Shown: positions 1 to 8,029, counted from the stretch's first letter. The stretch: DNA of 19,995 nucleotides from Campylobacteraceae bacterium (GCA_022758985.1 JAEMQC010000018.1:1-19995); one strand, 5' to 3'. Notes: generated by a model not told the origin, from the letters alone. A program made the numbers and translations.

Positions 1-47
1 TGTCGCAGGCATTTGCGGGCAGTTTCGAGTATGAAAAAAGTTTTTAA
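1..47 (+). other. Possible 3' end of an upstream gene
   Basis: Two forward frames are open from the window edge. One (from base 2) ends in TGA at 32-34, overlapping the ATG of the next gene as ATGA. The other (from base 3) reads SQAFAGSFEYEKSF and ends in TAA at 45-47. Either could be the tail of a gene whose body lies before the window. The lipoprotein that follows has no clear Shine-Dalgarno sequence, which fits translational coupling to an upstream gene. The true frame cannot be decided here. Confidence 0.3.
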
Positions 48-570
48 AGTTGCGTTTTTAATACTGCTTTTGGCTGGATGTGTGAGCAAGCAAATCACAT
101 CTACAAATAGCGCCATAATAAATAAAAAACCGCTGTTTAATCTCTCATCTTTATCAATAGAAACGACAAGTAGCCACATAAGCGGAGAGAAAGATTTGGC
201 CGAGGCTGTCTCGAATGGAATCCAAAAGAGAGCCGCAGATACGATATATTTTACGAAATTCAAAAAAGGCATCTTAAAGCTACGAATAACATCCGTAGCC
301 GTTACGCAAACCAAAGAGCGCAACGGCAGCTTTTTATACTTTTTTCCATCCTATGAAAAAGGATTAGCGGCGACCATATCATATTCGCTTGCGGTTTACT
401 CGGATAGGAACGTTGAAATAAAAAAGAGCGTACAGACCGTCACAGTTAAAGTAAATGGACAAAATAGAAGCTTTGAAAAAGAGCTTCTGGAAAGCTCGCT
501 GGATGAGTTTCAAAACTCTATTTTTGACGTCAGCAAAAAAGAGTTTGCCGCATTCTTGGTAGGCAACTAG
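31..570 (+). CDS. Predicted lipoprotein of unknown function
   Basis: This encodes a 179-residue protein that starts with a classic bacterial lipoprotein signal: MKK, a hydrophobic stretch and the lipobox LLAGC. Lipidation is expected at Cys17, followed by anchoring to the inner or outer membrane facing the periplasm. I chose the ATG at 31; the in-frame TTG at 13 would add six residues in front of the signal peptide for no benefit. The mature part is soluble, mixed alpha/beta in character, with a run of Lys/Arg-rich strands and no motif I recognise. I do not assign a function. The ATG overlaps a possible upstream stop, so it may be the last gene of an operon that starts before the window. Its TAG stop (568-570) overlaps the opposing nikR stop within the palindrome CTAG. 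Confidence 0.8.
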   Translation: MKKVFKVAFLILLLAGCVSKQITSTNSAIINKKPLFNLSSLSIETTSSHISGEKDLAEAVSNGIQKRAADTIYFTKFKKGILKLRITSVAVTQTKERNGSFLYFFPSYEKGLAATISYSLAVYSDRNVEIKKSVQTVTVKVNGQNRSFEKELLESSLDEFQNSIFDVSKKEFAAFLVGN

Positions 571-980
571 ACAACCGCCGTTTTTGACAGCTGGGCATGC
601 TTGACACCCTTGAGCCCAGATATTCGAGCCGCTATTCTCTCGATTTCGGCAGGGCTACCCTTGATTACGATAACCTCCAAACAGTCATGATGCGTAACAT
701 GCATATGCAGCGTACAAGTGACGTTTAGAAGATGTCCGTGTTGAATTTCCACCATCTTATCAGAAAGCTCGTTGTAGTGATGGTCGTAGAGAATAGTCAA
801 AACCCCTAGACATTCGCTCTCCTTCTCCCATTTTCTATCAACCATTTTTTGGCGTATCAAATCTCTTATAAACTCGGATCTGGAAGTATATCCGGTCTTT
901 AAGACGTCGTTTTCTATATAGTCAAAAAGCGACTGCTCCAAAGAGACGCTAAATCTTACTATCCTATCCTCTTTTCCCAC
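567..980 (-). CDS. nikR: Nickel-responsive transcriptional regulator NikR
   Basis: NikR is a cytoplasmic tetramer that binds Ni(II) and then represses nickel uptake genes or, in Helicobacter, controls urease and other genes. The 137-residue protein has both expected halves. Residues 5-45 are a ribbon-helix-helix DNA-binding domain (IVRFSVSLEQSL, then the TSRSEFIRDLIR helix). Residues 55-135 are an ACT-like nickel-binding domain. The four square-planar nickel ligands of the family align at His81, His92, His94 and Cys100, with the E. coli spacing of 11, 2 and 6 residues. Translation starts at GTG (978-980), supported by an AAGGA ribosome site about nine bases upstream. It lies five bases after mnmD on the same strand and is probably cotranscribed with it. 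I see no nickel transporter or hydrogenase gene nearby, so targets are not evident here. Its stop overlaps that of the facing lipoprotein gene. Confidence 0.95.
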   Translation of the reverse strand: MGKEDRIVRFSVSLEQSLFDYIENDVLKTGYTSRSEFIRDLIRQKMVDRKWEKESECLGVLTILYDHHYNELSDKMVEIQHGHLLNVTCTLHMHVTHHDCLEVIVIKGSPAEIERIAARISGLKGVKHAQLSKTAVV

Positions 981-985
981 GCCGG

Positions 986-1723
986 TTATCCTTTATCTTG
1001 ATCTCTGAGCGCCCTTGAGTTTGGCGCATTTTTTATCTTCGTTAGCATATCAACTTTTTGCAAACCTTTTGTATCGAAATTTGAAGCGATAGTTCCACCT
1101 CTTACGCTGCCCCGTGGATGCTCATACAGATTGAAGCCTAGTTCGTACAATGCGAGTCTCACCGGAGTAGCCTTGGAGTATGTAGTTATAACGGCCTCTT
1201 TTGCCAAAAGTCTCTTGATATCCGAAAAATACTCTATCGTCCAAAGCTCTGGGTTCTTTTTTGGGCTAAAAGCATCCTGATAGACTATATCAAATGACGC
1301 CTCTTTTTGCTTCAAAATCTCCCTGGCATCCCCTATCGCAACCTCGACGGAATAGTCCTCATCCGCATAATACTGACTCAATGCGAGCGCATCCACTATC
1401 CCGTCCTGCAAAAGCTGCTCTGGATATTCGAATGTCCGAAGGCTTTGCACGAGAGCTAGATTCATCTCCGGGGAGAATATATTTATCTTTAAGCCTGGGT
1501 AGTTATTTTTTGCGTACCATATCGTAGCAAGTGAGTTAAATCCAAGCCCAAAGCATATATCCAAAATATTTATCTCTTTTTTCCCGCCTGCCACCGCATT
1601 AAAAGCCGGAATTACGTGTTTTTGCAGCGTCTCGTTTAGCGCGCCGTCCGAGACGCTATGATAACACTCGTCAAACAGTTCGTCATAAAGAGTAAAACTA
1701 CCATCAAAGGTGCAAATTTTCAT
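986..1723 (-). CDS. mnmD: tRNA U34 aminomethyl methyltransferase (MnmD, DUF752)
   Basis: The 245-residue protein matches the methyltransferase half of MnmC, which uses SAM to turn 5-aminomethyl-uridine at tRNA position 34 into 5-methylaminomethyl-uridine. Visible family features are YHSVSDGALNET (residues 21-32), the SAM-binding loop DICFGLGFN (55-63) and the signature QDAFSPKKNPELW (149-161), where Asp150 is the conserved acidic residue. The C-terminal FAD oxidase domain of E. coli MnmC is absent, so this is the stand-alone MnmD type. In organisms with MnmD alone, the aminomethyl group is thought to come directly from MnmE/MnmG using ammonium, as described for the Aquifex DUF752 protein. It starts at ATG 1721-1723, without an obvious Shine-Dalgarno sequence. 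nikR follows five bases after its TAA stop. Confidence 0.88.
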   Translation of the reverse strand: MKICTFDGSFTLYDELFDECYHSVSDGALNETLQKHVIPAFNAVAGGKKEINILDICFGLGFNSLATIWYAKNNYPGLKINIFSPEMNLALVQSLRTFEYPEQLLQDGIVDALALSQYYADEDYSVEVAIGDAREILKQKEASFDIVYQDAFSPKKNPELWTIEYFSDIKRLLAKEAVITTYSKATPVRLALYELGFNLYEHPRGSVRGGTIASNFDTKGLQKVDMLTKIKNAPNSRALRDQDKG

Positions 1724-1809
1724 TCAAAAAAACCCGTCTAATATCCTGATATTGTTGCGTTTTTACCAAAAAAAAACTAAAATCACCCAAATTAGCCTCT
1801 GGACACTAA
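1724..1809. other. Intergenic region with small inverted repeat and weak promoter candidate
   Basis: This gap lies between the divergent starts of mnmD (minus) and the MORN remnant and flgA (plus). It holds a 6-2-6 inverted repeat, AATATC-CT-GATATT, at 1740-1753, 17 to 30 bases upstream of the mnmD start codon. A forward TAAAAT at 1778-1783, behind an A-rich tract, is the best -10 candidate I can see for the flgA operon. Both are weak by themselves. Confidence 0.2.
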
Positions 1810-1992
1810 ATCAAAAAAACCATTCGCTACAAAAAAGGAGTTCTAGAAGGCGAGGCAGAGTTTTACCACCCTAACGGATTTTTAAAGGAGCGCAGCGCCT
1901 ATAAAAACTGTTTTGAGAACGGATTGTGGAGAGAGTTTAGCGAAGACGGCAAGTTGGCTTCTAGGGGTGAGTATAAAGATGGTAAAAGATAG
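1810..1992 (+). pseudogene. Remnant of a MORN-type repeat protein (YwqK-like)
   Basis: The forward frame from 1810 to the TAG at 1990-1992 reads as two or three MORN-2 style repeats: YKKGVLEGEAEFYHPNGFL, then YKNCFENGLWREFSEDGKL, then RGEYKDGKR. The G-x-W and NG/DGKL spacing is typical of the YwqK-type antitoxin-module family common in Campylobacterales. The frame has no ATG, GTG or TTG start: it opens at ATC after an in-frame TAA (1807-1809). An ISLWTLNQKN stretch in another frame (1791-1820) resembles the preceding MORN unit, so a one-base frameshift at about 1820 is possible. I read it as the 3' fragment of a gene that has lost its 5' part. Use of a rare ATT or ATC start cannot be excluded. 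It ends ten bases before flgA. Confidence 0.65.
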
Positions 1993-2001
1993 GCGTATGG
2001 T

Positions 2002-2697
2002 ATGGCGATAAAATTGAGACAGTTGCTGATTTGCCTCTTGATTAACTGGGCCGTTGCGGCAGCTCTTTTTGCTTTTTCGGATAAAACCGAGGCAGAATTA
2101 AAGTCCGCCATAAAAAACGAATATACAAAAGAGTATCCGCAAATTGCCATTGTAAGTATCAAAGTGCAAGAGGGCTCCAAGGAAAACGTTAGCGGCTACA
2201 GGTTTAGCGCCATAGAGATGCAAAGACAAAATCTAAGCAAAAACAGCGGCGTTGTTTTGGCTATTTTCGTAAATGAAAAAAACGAAACAAAAAGGGTATT
2301 TGTACGCTACGAAATAGAGGCTCTGCTAGAGGTGCTAAAAGCAAAACATAACCTCCAAAAAGATAAAATTCTAAGCCAAGAAGACGTAAATATAGAGAAT
2401 ATAGCTCTTAAAAACATATTCTTCAAACCTTTGACAAAAGATGAGCTAGGCAGCGTATCGACAAGAAGGTTTATAAGCGTCGGCACGGTGATTACGCAAA
2501 AAGACGCTTCAAAGCCGCCGGCAATTAGAAAAAACAGTCTTATATATGCCGTAATAAGACAAGATTCTATAGAGATCGAGATGGAAGTAAGGGCGTTAGA
2601 AGACGGCGACATCAACGATACCATTAATGTCAGAGCCAAAAACGGCAAAAACCTAAAAGCTTTCGTAGCTTCAAAAGAGAGAGTCGAGATTAGATGA
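2002..2697 (+). CDS. flgA: Flagellar basal body P-ring formation chaperone FlgA
   Basis: FlgA is a periplasmic chaperone that helps FlgI polymerise into the P ring around the flagellar rod. The 231-residue protein has an N-terminal Sec signal (hydrophobic residues 6-24, cleavage probably near ALFA). A SAF-type domain follows at about 118-170 (LQKDKILSQEDVNIENI is the usual segment after the linker). The C-terminal FlgA fold carries the family signature ALEDGDINDTINVRAKNGK (198-216). It starts at ATG 2002 just after the MORN remnant; the ribosome site is weak (AGG at 1991-1993). The last codons overlap ubiX by four bases (ATGA), so it heads a translationally coupled operon of otherwise metabolic genes. 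No other flagellar gene is in the window. Confidence 0.9.
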   Translation: MAIKLRQLLICLLINWAVAAALFAFSDKTEAELKSAIKNEYTKEYPQIAIVSIKVQEGSKENVSGYRFSAIEMQRQNLSKNSGVVLAIFVNEKNETKRVFVRYEIEALLEVLKAKHNLQKDKILSQEDVNIENIALKNIFFKPLTKDELGSVSTRRFISVGTVITQKDASKPPAIRKNSLIYAVIRQDSIEIEMEVRALEDGDINDTINVRAKNGKNLKAFVASKERVEIR

Positions 2698-3209
2698 AAG
2701 CCCTAATATGCGTATCCGGAGCAAGCGGAGCGACGCTTGGATTAAAACTATACAACGAACTGCGTCTAAAACACGAGGCATTTCTCATATTGTCGGATGC
2801 GGCGAAAAAAGTGCTTTCGTATGAAAACGGATATAGCGACGAAGCTATAGAGGCTCCGCCCTCTTCCGGTTCTTTTGGTGCGGATATTACGTTTGTAGTG
2901 CCTTGTAGCATGAACACTCTGGCAAAGATAGCTTGCGGAATAGCCGACAACCTAACGACAAGAGTAGCAGCTGTAGCTATAAAAGAGAGAAAAAAACTAC
3001 TTTTAGCTCCGAGAGAGATGCCGTTTTCACAGATCGCTCTTGAGAATATGCTAAAGCTATCGAGAGTCGGTGCAATAATAGCGCCTCCGCTGTTTGCGTA
3101 TTACAGCGGACAGCAAAACATAGAAGATATGGAGAGTTTTTTGGTAGGCCGCTGGATGGATTTGGTAGGAATAGAGAATAGTTTATACAAAAGATGGGGC
3201 GATGAATAA
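2694..3209 (+). CDS. ubiX: Flavin prenyltransferase UbiX
   Basis: UbiX transfers a dimethylallyl group to FMN to make prenylated FMN, the cofactor of UbiD-type decarboxylases. The 171-residue protein carries the FMN-binding start VSGASGA (7-13), the PCSMNTLAKIACGIADN segment (70-86) and the LLLAPREMPFS segment with Arg107-Glu108. These correspond to PCS-x-KTL and VRETP in E. coli UbiX. Length is slightly short but complete (family usually about 185-190). The start codon overlaps the flgA stop as ATGA, and the 3' end overlaps coaD by eight bases. The partner decarboxylase is not in this window; in Campylobacterota that partner may serve menaquinone synthesis, which is inference. Confidence 0.92.
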   Translation: MKALICVSGASGATLGLKLYNELRLKHEAFLILSDAAKKVLSYENGYSDEAIEAPPSSGSFGADITFVVPCSMNTLAKIACGIADNLTTRVAAVAIKERKKLLLAPREMPFSQIALENMLKLSRVGAIIAPPLFAYYSGQQNIEDMESFLVGRWMDLVGIENSLYKRWGDE

Positions 3210-3699
3210 TACAAAAAAAGCGATATACCCGGGTACTTTCGACCCGCTTACGCTAGGGCATCTGGACATAGTCAAAAGAGCGTTAAAGATGTTCGACGAG
3301 ATAACTATCGCCGTTGCGTTATCTTCCGAGAAAAAACCCCTCTTTTCGCTTGAAGAGAGGGTGTCTATGGCGAAGGAGTGCTTTAAAAACGACGCCAGAA
3401 TAAAAGTAGAATCATATGACAATTTGCTAGTTGATTTTGCGGCGCACAAAGATATTTTGAACATCATAAGGGGGCTTAGAGCCATTAGCGACTTCGAGTA
3501 CGAATTGCAGCTTGGATATGCAAACCAAAGCCTAAATCCAAATATAGAGACCGTATATTTGATGCCGAGCCTAGAGTATGCGTTTATTAGCTCGTCGGTA
3601 GTGCGCTCGATCCTAAAACACGGCGGCAATGCATCGCATCTTCTGCCGTCCGAAGTTAGCAGTTTTATAGAGGGCAAAAACTTTGTATGTTGCATTTGA
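3202..3699 (+). CDS. coaD: Pantetheine-phosphate adenylyltransferase (CoaD)
   Basis: CoaD joins 4'-phosphopantetheine and ATP to form dephospho-CoA, the fourth step of CoA synthesis, in the cytosol. The 165-residue protein has the nucleotidyltransferase start YPGTFDPLTLGH (9-20) with the T-x-G-H signature at 17-20. It also has the IIRGLRAISDFEYE segment (88-101) and the ISSSVVR signature (129-135). Length is normal for the family. It overlaps ubiX by eight bases and tmk by 17 bases. The first CoA step, coaX, is in the same window but on the opposite strand at 13892-14521. Confidence 0.96.
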   Translation: MNNTKKAIYPGTFDPLTLGHLDIVKRALKMFDEITIAVALSSEKKPLFSLEERVSMAKECFKNDARIKVESYDNLLVDFAAHKDILNIIRGLRAISDFEYELQLGYANQSLNPNIETVYLMPSLEYAFISSSVVRSILKHGGNASHLLPSEVSSFIEGKNFVCCI

Positions 3700-4252
3700 G
3701 GGCGTAGACACCTGCGGCAAAACTACGCAGATAGAGCTTTTAAAAAAAGTATATTCTGATTTCATCATTACAAAAGAGCCGGGCGGTACAAAACTCGGAG
3801 CAAAGGTAAGAGAGCTCGCCCTACACCATCCGGGTATCGACGAAAAAAGCAGATTTTTCTTGTTTCTGGCCGATAGGAGTGAACATATCGCAAAGGTGGT
3901 TGCCCCAAACAGGCAAAAGACGATAATCTCGGATAGATCGGTAGTATCTGGGCTTGCATATTCGTCTTTAGAAGGGTTTGATTACGAGCACATAAAGGCC
4001 GTATCTTTGTTTGCCGTAGGCAACATACTGCCAGACTTGGTCATCATACTATGGCTGGACGAAGCAACGCTAAAATCGAGGCTCTCCTCAAAAACCGCCG
4101 ACGAAATAGAAAGACAAGGCATACAAAAGCTGCTTGAAATACAAGCCAAAATGCCTCAAATTTGCGACGACCTCAAAATAAGATACGAAAAAATCGACGC
4201 CTCAAAAAGCATCGAAGAGATACATAACTTAATAAAGGCAAAACTGCAATGA
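3683..4252 (+). CDS. tmk: Thymidylate kinase
   Basis: Tmk phosphorylates dTMP to dTDP for DNA synthesis. The 189-residue protein opens with the P-loop FEGVDTCGKTTQ (5-16). It has the KEPGGTKLG dTMP-binding segment (31-39), FLADRSEH (61-68) and SDRSVVSGLAYSS (83-95), where the family more often has DRY. The P-loop has Cys rather than Gly or Arg before GKTT, and the LID loop is basic and polar (SRLSSKTADEIERQG), closer to the bacterial type. The start must be the TTG at 3683-3685: no in-frame ATG or GTG lies before the P-loop. The first 17 bases overlap coaD and the last four overlap hisS (ATGA). Confidence 0.94.
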   Translation: MYVAFEGVDTCGKTTQIELLKKVYSDFIITKEPGGTKLGAKVRELALHHPGIDEKSRFFLFLADRSEHIAKVVAPNRQKTIISDRSVVSGLAYSSLEGFDYEHIKAVSLFAVGNILPDLVIILWLDEATLKSRLSSKTADEIERQGIQKLLEIQAKMPQICDDLKIRYEKIDASKSIEEIHNLIKAKLQ

Positions 4253-5487
4253 TTACCGCCCTTAGAGGAATGAAAGATATACACTTCGAAGACGCCAAGA
4301 AGTTTGAAAAATTTTTAGACATAGCGGTAGACACCGCAAAAAAACACGGCTTTAGCATGATAGAGACCCCAATTTTGGAAGAAACCGGACTATTTCTTAG
4401 AAGCGTCGGCGAAAGCAGCGATATTGTTGGCAAGGAGATGTACAGATTTACGGACAAAGGCGAAAACGACGTCTGCATGAGGCCGGAAGGCACGGCCGGC
4501 GTAGTGCGGGCATTCGTAGAAAAAAAACTTGACCGTACGGGCGGCGAATACAGATTTTATTATTTTGGTCCAATGTATAGATACGAGAGGCCGCAAAAAG
4601 GCAGACTTAGGCAGTTTCACCAGTTTGGCATAGAGTCTTTTGGCGAGTCCAGTTATCTAGAGGACGCTAGCCTTATAAACATGGCGGCTATGATATTTGA
4701 CAGACTCGGGATAAAATATTCGCTAAAACTAAACTCTCTCGGATGCGACAAGTGTGTGCCTACGTACAAAAAAGAGCTGGTAGAAAGATTAACCGAAATA
4801 AGCGCCGAGCTTTGCGAAGATTGCCAAAGACGTATAAATACAAACCCCATGAGGGTATTCGACTGTAAAAACGAAAGCTGCCAGCAAAAACTTTTCTCTC
4901 TACCTAGAATAACAGACGTATTATGCGAGGAGTGCGAAAGCGACTTTGACGGCGTAAAAGCAGCCTTGAACAAAATCGGTATAACATATGAAGTAGACAA
5001 AAATTTAGTCAGGGGGCTCGACTACTATACCAAAACCGCTTTTGAATTTATATCTACAGAAATAGGCGCTCAAAGCTCCATAGCCGGGGGTGGCAGATAC
5101 GATAAACTAGTAGAGAGTCTTGACGGAAGAGCTACGCCGGCCGTAGGATTTGCGATAGGCATAGAGAGAATTTCCGATTTAATAACGATAGACGAAGAAA
5201 AAAGAGGCGGCGTATATATAGCGCCTCTATGCGAAGAGGCTGTGCTATACGCATTTGATTTATCAAAACGCCTAAGACAAGAATCGGTAACTTATTTGGG
5301 ATATAGTGCCAAATCTCCAAAAAACCATCTCAAAGCTGCCGACAAACAAAATGCGCTCTGGTTCGTAGGCATAGGAGAGAAAGAGTTGCAAGAAGGCAGT
5401 GTTTGGTTAAAAAACTTAGAGACAAAAGAGGAATGCAGCCTGAGTGTAGCAGAACTTAAAAGCAAAATTCAAGGAAATGTAAAGTGA
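4249..5487 (+). CDS. hisS: Histidyl-tRNA synthetase
   Basis: HisRS charges tRNA-His with histidine; it is a class II synthetase acting as a homodimer. The 412-residue protein has motif 2 at about 104-127 (FGPMYRYERPQKGRL, then FHQFG), the MRPEGTAGVVRAF segment (77-89), the histidine-binding signature LVRGLDYYTKTAFEF and motif 3 GFAIGIERI. The C-terminal anticodon-binding domain is present, so this is a true HisRS and not the HisZ paralogue. A Cys-rich insert (LGCDKC, LCEDCQRR, DCKNESC, LCEECES) matches the insert seen in many bacterial HisRS proteins. It overlaps tmk (ATGA) and speA (GTGA) by four bases each. Confidence 0.96.
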   Translation: MITALRGMKDIHFEDAKKFEKFLDIAVDTAKKHGFSMIETPILEETGLFLRSVGESSDIVGKEMYRFTDKGENDVCMRPEGTAGVVRAFVEKKLDRTGGEYRFYYFGPMYRYERPQKGRLRQFHQFGIESFGESSYLEDASLINMAAMIFDRLGIKYSLKLNSLGCDKCVPTYKKELVERLTEISAELCEDCQRRINTNPMRVFDCKNESCQQKLFSLPRITDVLCEECESDFDGVKAALNKIGITYEVDKNLVRGLDYYTKTAFEFISTEIGAQSSIAGGGRYDKLVESLDGRATPAVGFAIGIERISDLITIDEEKRGGVYIAPLCEEAVLYAFDLSKRLRQESVTYLGYSAKSPKNHLKAADKQNALWFVGIGEKELQEGSVWLKNLETKEECSLSVAELKSKIQGNVK

Positions 5488-7319
5488 TAAACTACGGCAT
5501 AGATGTCTGGGGCCAGGAAAGCTTCATCATAGAGGACGGCTGCGTCAAAGTAAACTACGGCAATAAACCCTCTCTTGTCGACATAGTGCGCGAGATACGC
5601 GAAAACGGCCACAAGGGTCCGGTGTTGCTTCGATTCCCGCATTTAATAGAAAAACAGATAGATCTTATATACGATAAGTTCAACTCTGCGTTTAACGAGT
5701 TTGGATACCAAGGCAAATTCAACGCCGTATTTCCGCTAAAAGTAAACCAGTTTCCAAATTTCGTAAGGCAGGTCGTAAAACTAGGAAAACCCTATGGATA
5801 CGGGCTTGAAGCCGGCTCAAAAGCCGAAATCATTATAGCTATGGCCTACAATAACGACAATGCGCCTATCACCGTCAACGGCTTTAAAGACATGGAGATG
5901 ATAAGCCTCTGTTTTATCGCTGCAAAGATGGGGCATAACATCACTATTACAATCGAGGGGATAAACGAGCTAGAGCTCATCATTGAAGTAGCAAAAAGAC
6001 TTGGCGACCCGGTGCCAAATATCGGACTTCGAATGAGGCTACACTCTGTCGGCATGGGAATGTGGGCAAAAAGCGGAGGTATCAACTCAAAATTCGGCCT
6101 TACATCTACGGAGCTTATAGAGGCAATGGATATGCTAAAAAGCGCAAGCTTGCTTGAAAAATTCAATATGATTCACTTTCATATAGGCTCCCAAATGGGC
6201 GATATAGCCCCGCTCAAAAAAGCGCTTAGAGAAGCGGGAAATATATACGCCGAGCTCAAAAAGAGCGGCGCCGTCAATCTAAACGCCATAAATCTAGGAG
6301 GCGGTATAGCCGTAGAGTACTCGCAACAAGCGAAAAAGATGGATAGAAATTATAAGCTTGAAGAGTTCGCCAATGACGTCGTATACCTCATGAAAGGTAT
6401 CGCCGCCGCAAAAGGGGTTAACGAACCGGATATATACACGGAATCGGGCAGATTTATAGCGGCAAGCCACGCCGTACTGGTCGCTCCGGTATTGGAGCTA
6501 TTCTCAAACGAATACGAATCAAAAGAACTCAGGCTAAAACCGCAAAATCCGCCTCTCGTAGAAGAGCTGTTAGATCTACTGGAAAGCATGAATGACAAAA
6601 ATGCCGGCGAGTACATGCATGACGCCATAGACCATATGGAGTCGCTTTTGACGCTATTTGACCTTGGTTACGTAGACTTGCAAGATAGGTCAAATACGGA
6701 GATATTACTACACCTAATCACTAAAAAGTTCATATCCCTCTCCGGCGGCTCATACCTAAAAGAGATCAAAACGCTGCAAGACACGCTGCAGGAGAAATAT
6801 CTACTTAACTTCTCGATATTTCAAAGCGTTCCGGATCATTGGGGACTTGGACAGAACTTCCCTATTATGCCGATACACAAGCTAGACGAAAAGCCGACCA
6901 GAAGTGCGAATATATGGGACATAACTTGCGATTCTGACGGCGAGATAACGTTTAATATCAAAAATCCGCTCTTTTTGCATGACGTAGACCTTCAAAGCGA
7001 AGATTATTTTGTGGCGTTTTTCAAAGTCGGTGCGTATCAAGAGGTGCTCGGTATGCAGCACAATCTCTTTACCCATCCTACGGAGGCTACGGTAGAGTTT
7101 GACGAAAGCGGTGGATACGAGATAAAAGATATTATTCAAGCGCAAAATCTTATCGATATTCTTGACGATATGGATTACGACATCAAAGAGATAGAGATAC
7201 GGTTAAGGCATAAGATAGCAGACTCCAGATTAATCTCAGAAGAGAAAAAGAAAGAGATTATGGGTGAGCTGTATGTATATTTGAGCGAAAACAACTACCT
7301 TAGGACGGTTCAATTTTAA
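5484..7319 (+). CDS. speA: Biosynthetic arginine decarboxylase
   Basis: SpeA is a PLP enzyme that turns arginine into agmatine, the first step of the agmatine route to polyamines such as putrescine and spermidine. The 611-residue protein is somewhat shorter than E. coli SpeA (about 658) but appears complete. The fold III decarboxylase barrel starts with FNAVFPLKVNQ (79-89), where Lys86 is the expected PLP lysine. GYGLEAGSKAE, the HFHIGSQMG segment and YTESGRF follow, the last in the PLP-phosphate and substrate region. The start is GTG 5484-5486, overlapping the hisS stop as GTGA. cysE follows with a one-base overlap (TAATG). I see no agmatinase or carboxynorspermidine genes here, so the downstream route is encoded elsewhere. 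Confidence 0.95.
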   Translation: MINYGIDVWGQESFIIEDGCVKVNYGNKPSLVDIVREIRENGHKGPVLLRFPHLIEKQIDLIYDKFNSAFNEFGYQGKFNAVFPLKVNQFPNFVRQVVKLGKPYGYGLEAGSKAEIIIAMAYNNDNAPITVNGFKDMEMISLCFIAAKMGHNITITIEGINELELIIEVAKRLGDPVPNIGLRMRLHSVGMGMWAKSGGINSKFGLTSTELIEAMDMLKSASLLEKFNMIHFHIGSQMGDIAPLKKALREAGNIYAELKKSGAVNLNAINLGGGIAVEYSQQAKKMDRNYKLEEFANDVVYLMKGIAAAKGVNEPDIYTESGRFIAASHAVLVAPVLELFSNEYESKELRLKPQNPPLVEELLDLLESMNDKNAGEYMHDAIDHMESLLTLFDLGYVDLQDRSNTEILLHLITKKFISLSGGSYLKEIKTLQDTLQEKYLLNFSIFQSVPDHWGLGQNFPIMPIHKLDEKPTRSANIWDITCDSDGEITFNIKNPLFLHDVDLQSEDYFVAFFKVGAYQEVLGMQHNLFTHPTEATVEFDESGGYEIKDIIQAQNLIDILDDMDYDIKEIEIRLRHKIADSRLISEEKKKEIMGELYVYLSENNYLRTVQF

Positions 7320-8020
7320 TGAAACTTTGGGCGCAGATAAAAGAGGATTTTAGAATAGTACTGGAGCGCGATCCGGCTATACGCTCAAAACTTGAACTCT
7401 TTTTTAACTACCCCGGTCTATGGGCTATCTTTTGGCATAGAATAGCTCACAGACTGTACATTAGAAACTTTGAAGTGTTAGCCAGAATAATAATGGGTAT
7501 CAGCCAGATATTTACAAATATCGATATACACCCTGCCGCCAAGATAGGTAGAAGAGTATTTATAGATCATGGCATAGGCGTAGTCATAGGTGAGACTTCG
7601 GTAGTAGGAGACGATGTTACCATCTATCAAGGAGTAACGCTAGGCGGCGTCAACCTTTCAAAAGGCAAAAGACACCCTACGATAGAAAACGGCGTAGTCA
7701 TAGGCTCGGGAGCCAAGATACTCGGCAATATAACAGTCGGAGAAAACTCCAAAATAGGAGCCAACTCCGTGGTTATAAAAAACGTACCTGCGGACTCTAC
7801 TGCGGTCGGTATACCGGCTAGAGTTATCAAAAAAGGACCTGATAAAAATCCATATAGTCACGATAAGTTACCAAATATCGATACCGAGATGTTTATATAC
7901 CTACTAAAGCGGCTTGAGCTTCTAGAAAATGCTCTAGTTACAGGCGATAAAGATATAATTACAAAAGATAAAGACCTAACCCAACTATACGGGGATTTCC
8001 TAAAATCACTAGAAAAATAA
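7319..8020 (+). CDS. cysE: Serine O-acetyltransferase
   Basis: CysE acetylates L-serine with acetyl-CoA to give O-acetylserine, the precursor of cysteine. The 233-residue protein has the N-terminal helical part, then a left-handed beta-helix of hexapeptide repeats (about residues 70-165). Catalytic-type Asp83-His84 lie in FIDHGIGVVIGE and His119 in KGKRHPTIENG, matching D157-H158 and H193 of E. coli CysE. It is shorter than E. coli CysE (273) mainly at the N-terminus, as in the compact epsilon-type enzymes. A polar C-terminal tail (about 195-233) follows the helix. It could take part in the cysteine synthase complex, but the last residue is Lys rather than the Ile of the E. coli tail. ATG overlaps the speA TAA by one base. 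Confidence 0.94.
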   Translation: MKLWAQIKEDFRIVLERDPAIRSKLELFFNYPGLWAIFWHRIAHRLYIRNFEVLARIIMGISQIFTNIDIHPAAKIGRRVFIDHGIGVVIGETSVVGDDVTIYQGVTLGGVNLSKGKRHPTIENGVVIGSGAKILGNITVGENSKIGANSVVIKNVPADSTAVGIPARVIKKGPDKNPYSHDKLPNIDTEMFIYLLKRLELLENALVTGDKDIITKDKDLTQLYGDFLKSLEK

Positions 8021-8029
8021 AGGATTTCG

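Noticed and set aside
1810..1992. MORN remnant as a functional YwqK antitoxin of a toxin-antitoxin system
   Set aside because: No start codon and no neighbouring toxin gene; the antitoxin label of the family is itself an annotation habit.
4690..4960. Cys-rich stretch in HisRS as a novel zinc insertion
   Set aside because: The CEDC, DCK-x-x-x-C and CEEC pattern is common in bacterial HisRS sequences.
2694..7321. Frequent 1- to 17-base gene overlaps and GTG/TTG starts as something unusual
   Set aside because: ATGA, GTGA and TAATG junctions are normal translational coupling in compact Campylobacterota operons.
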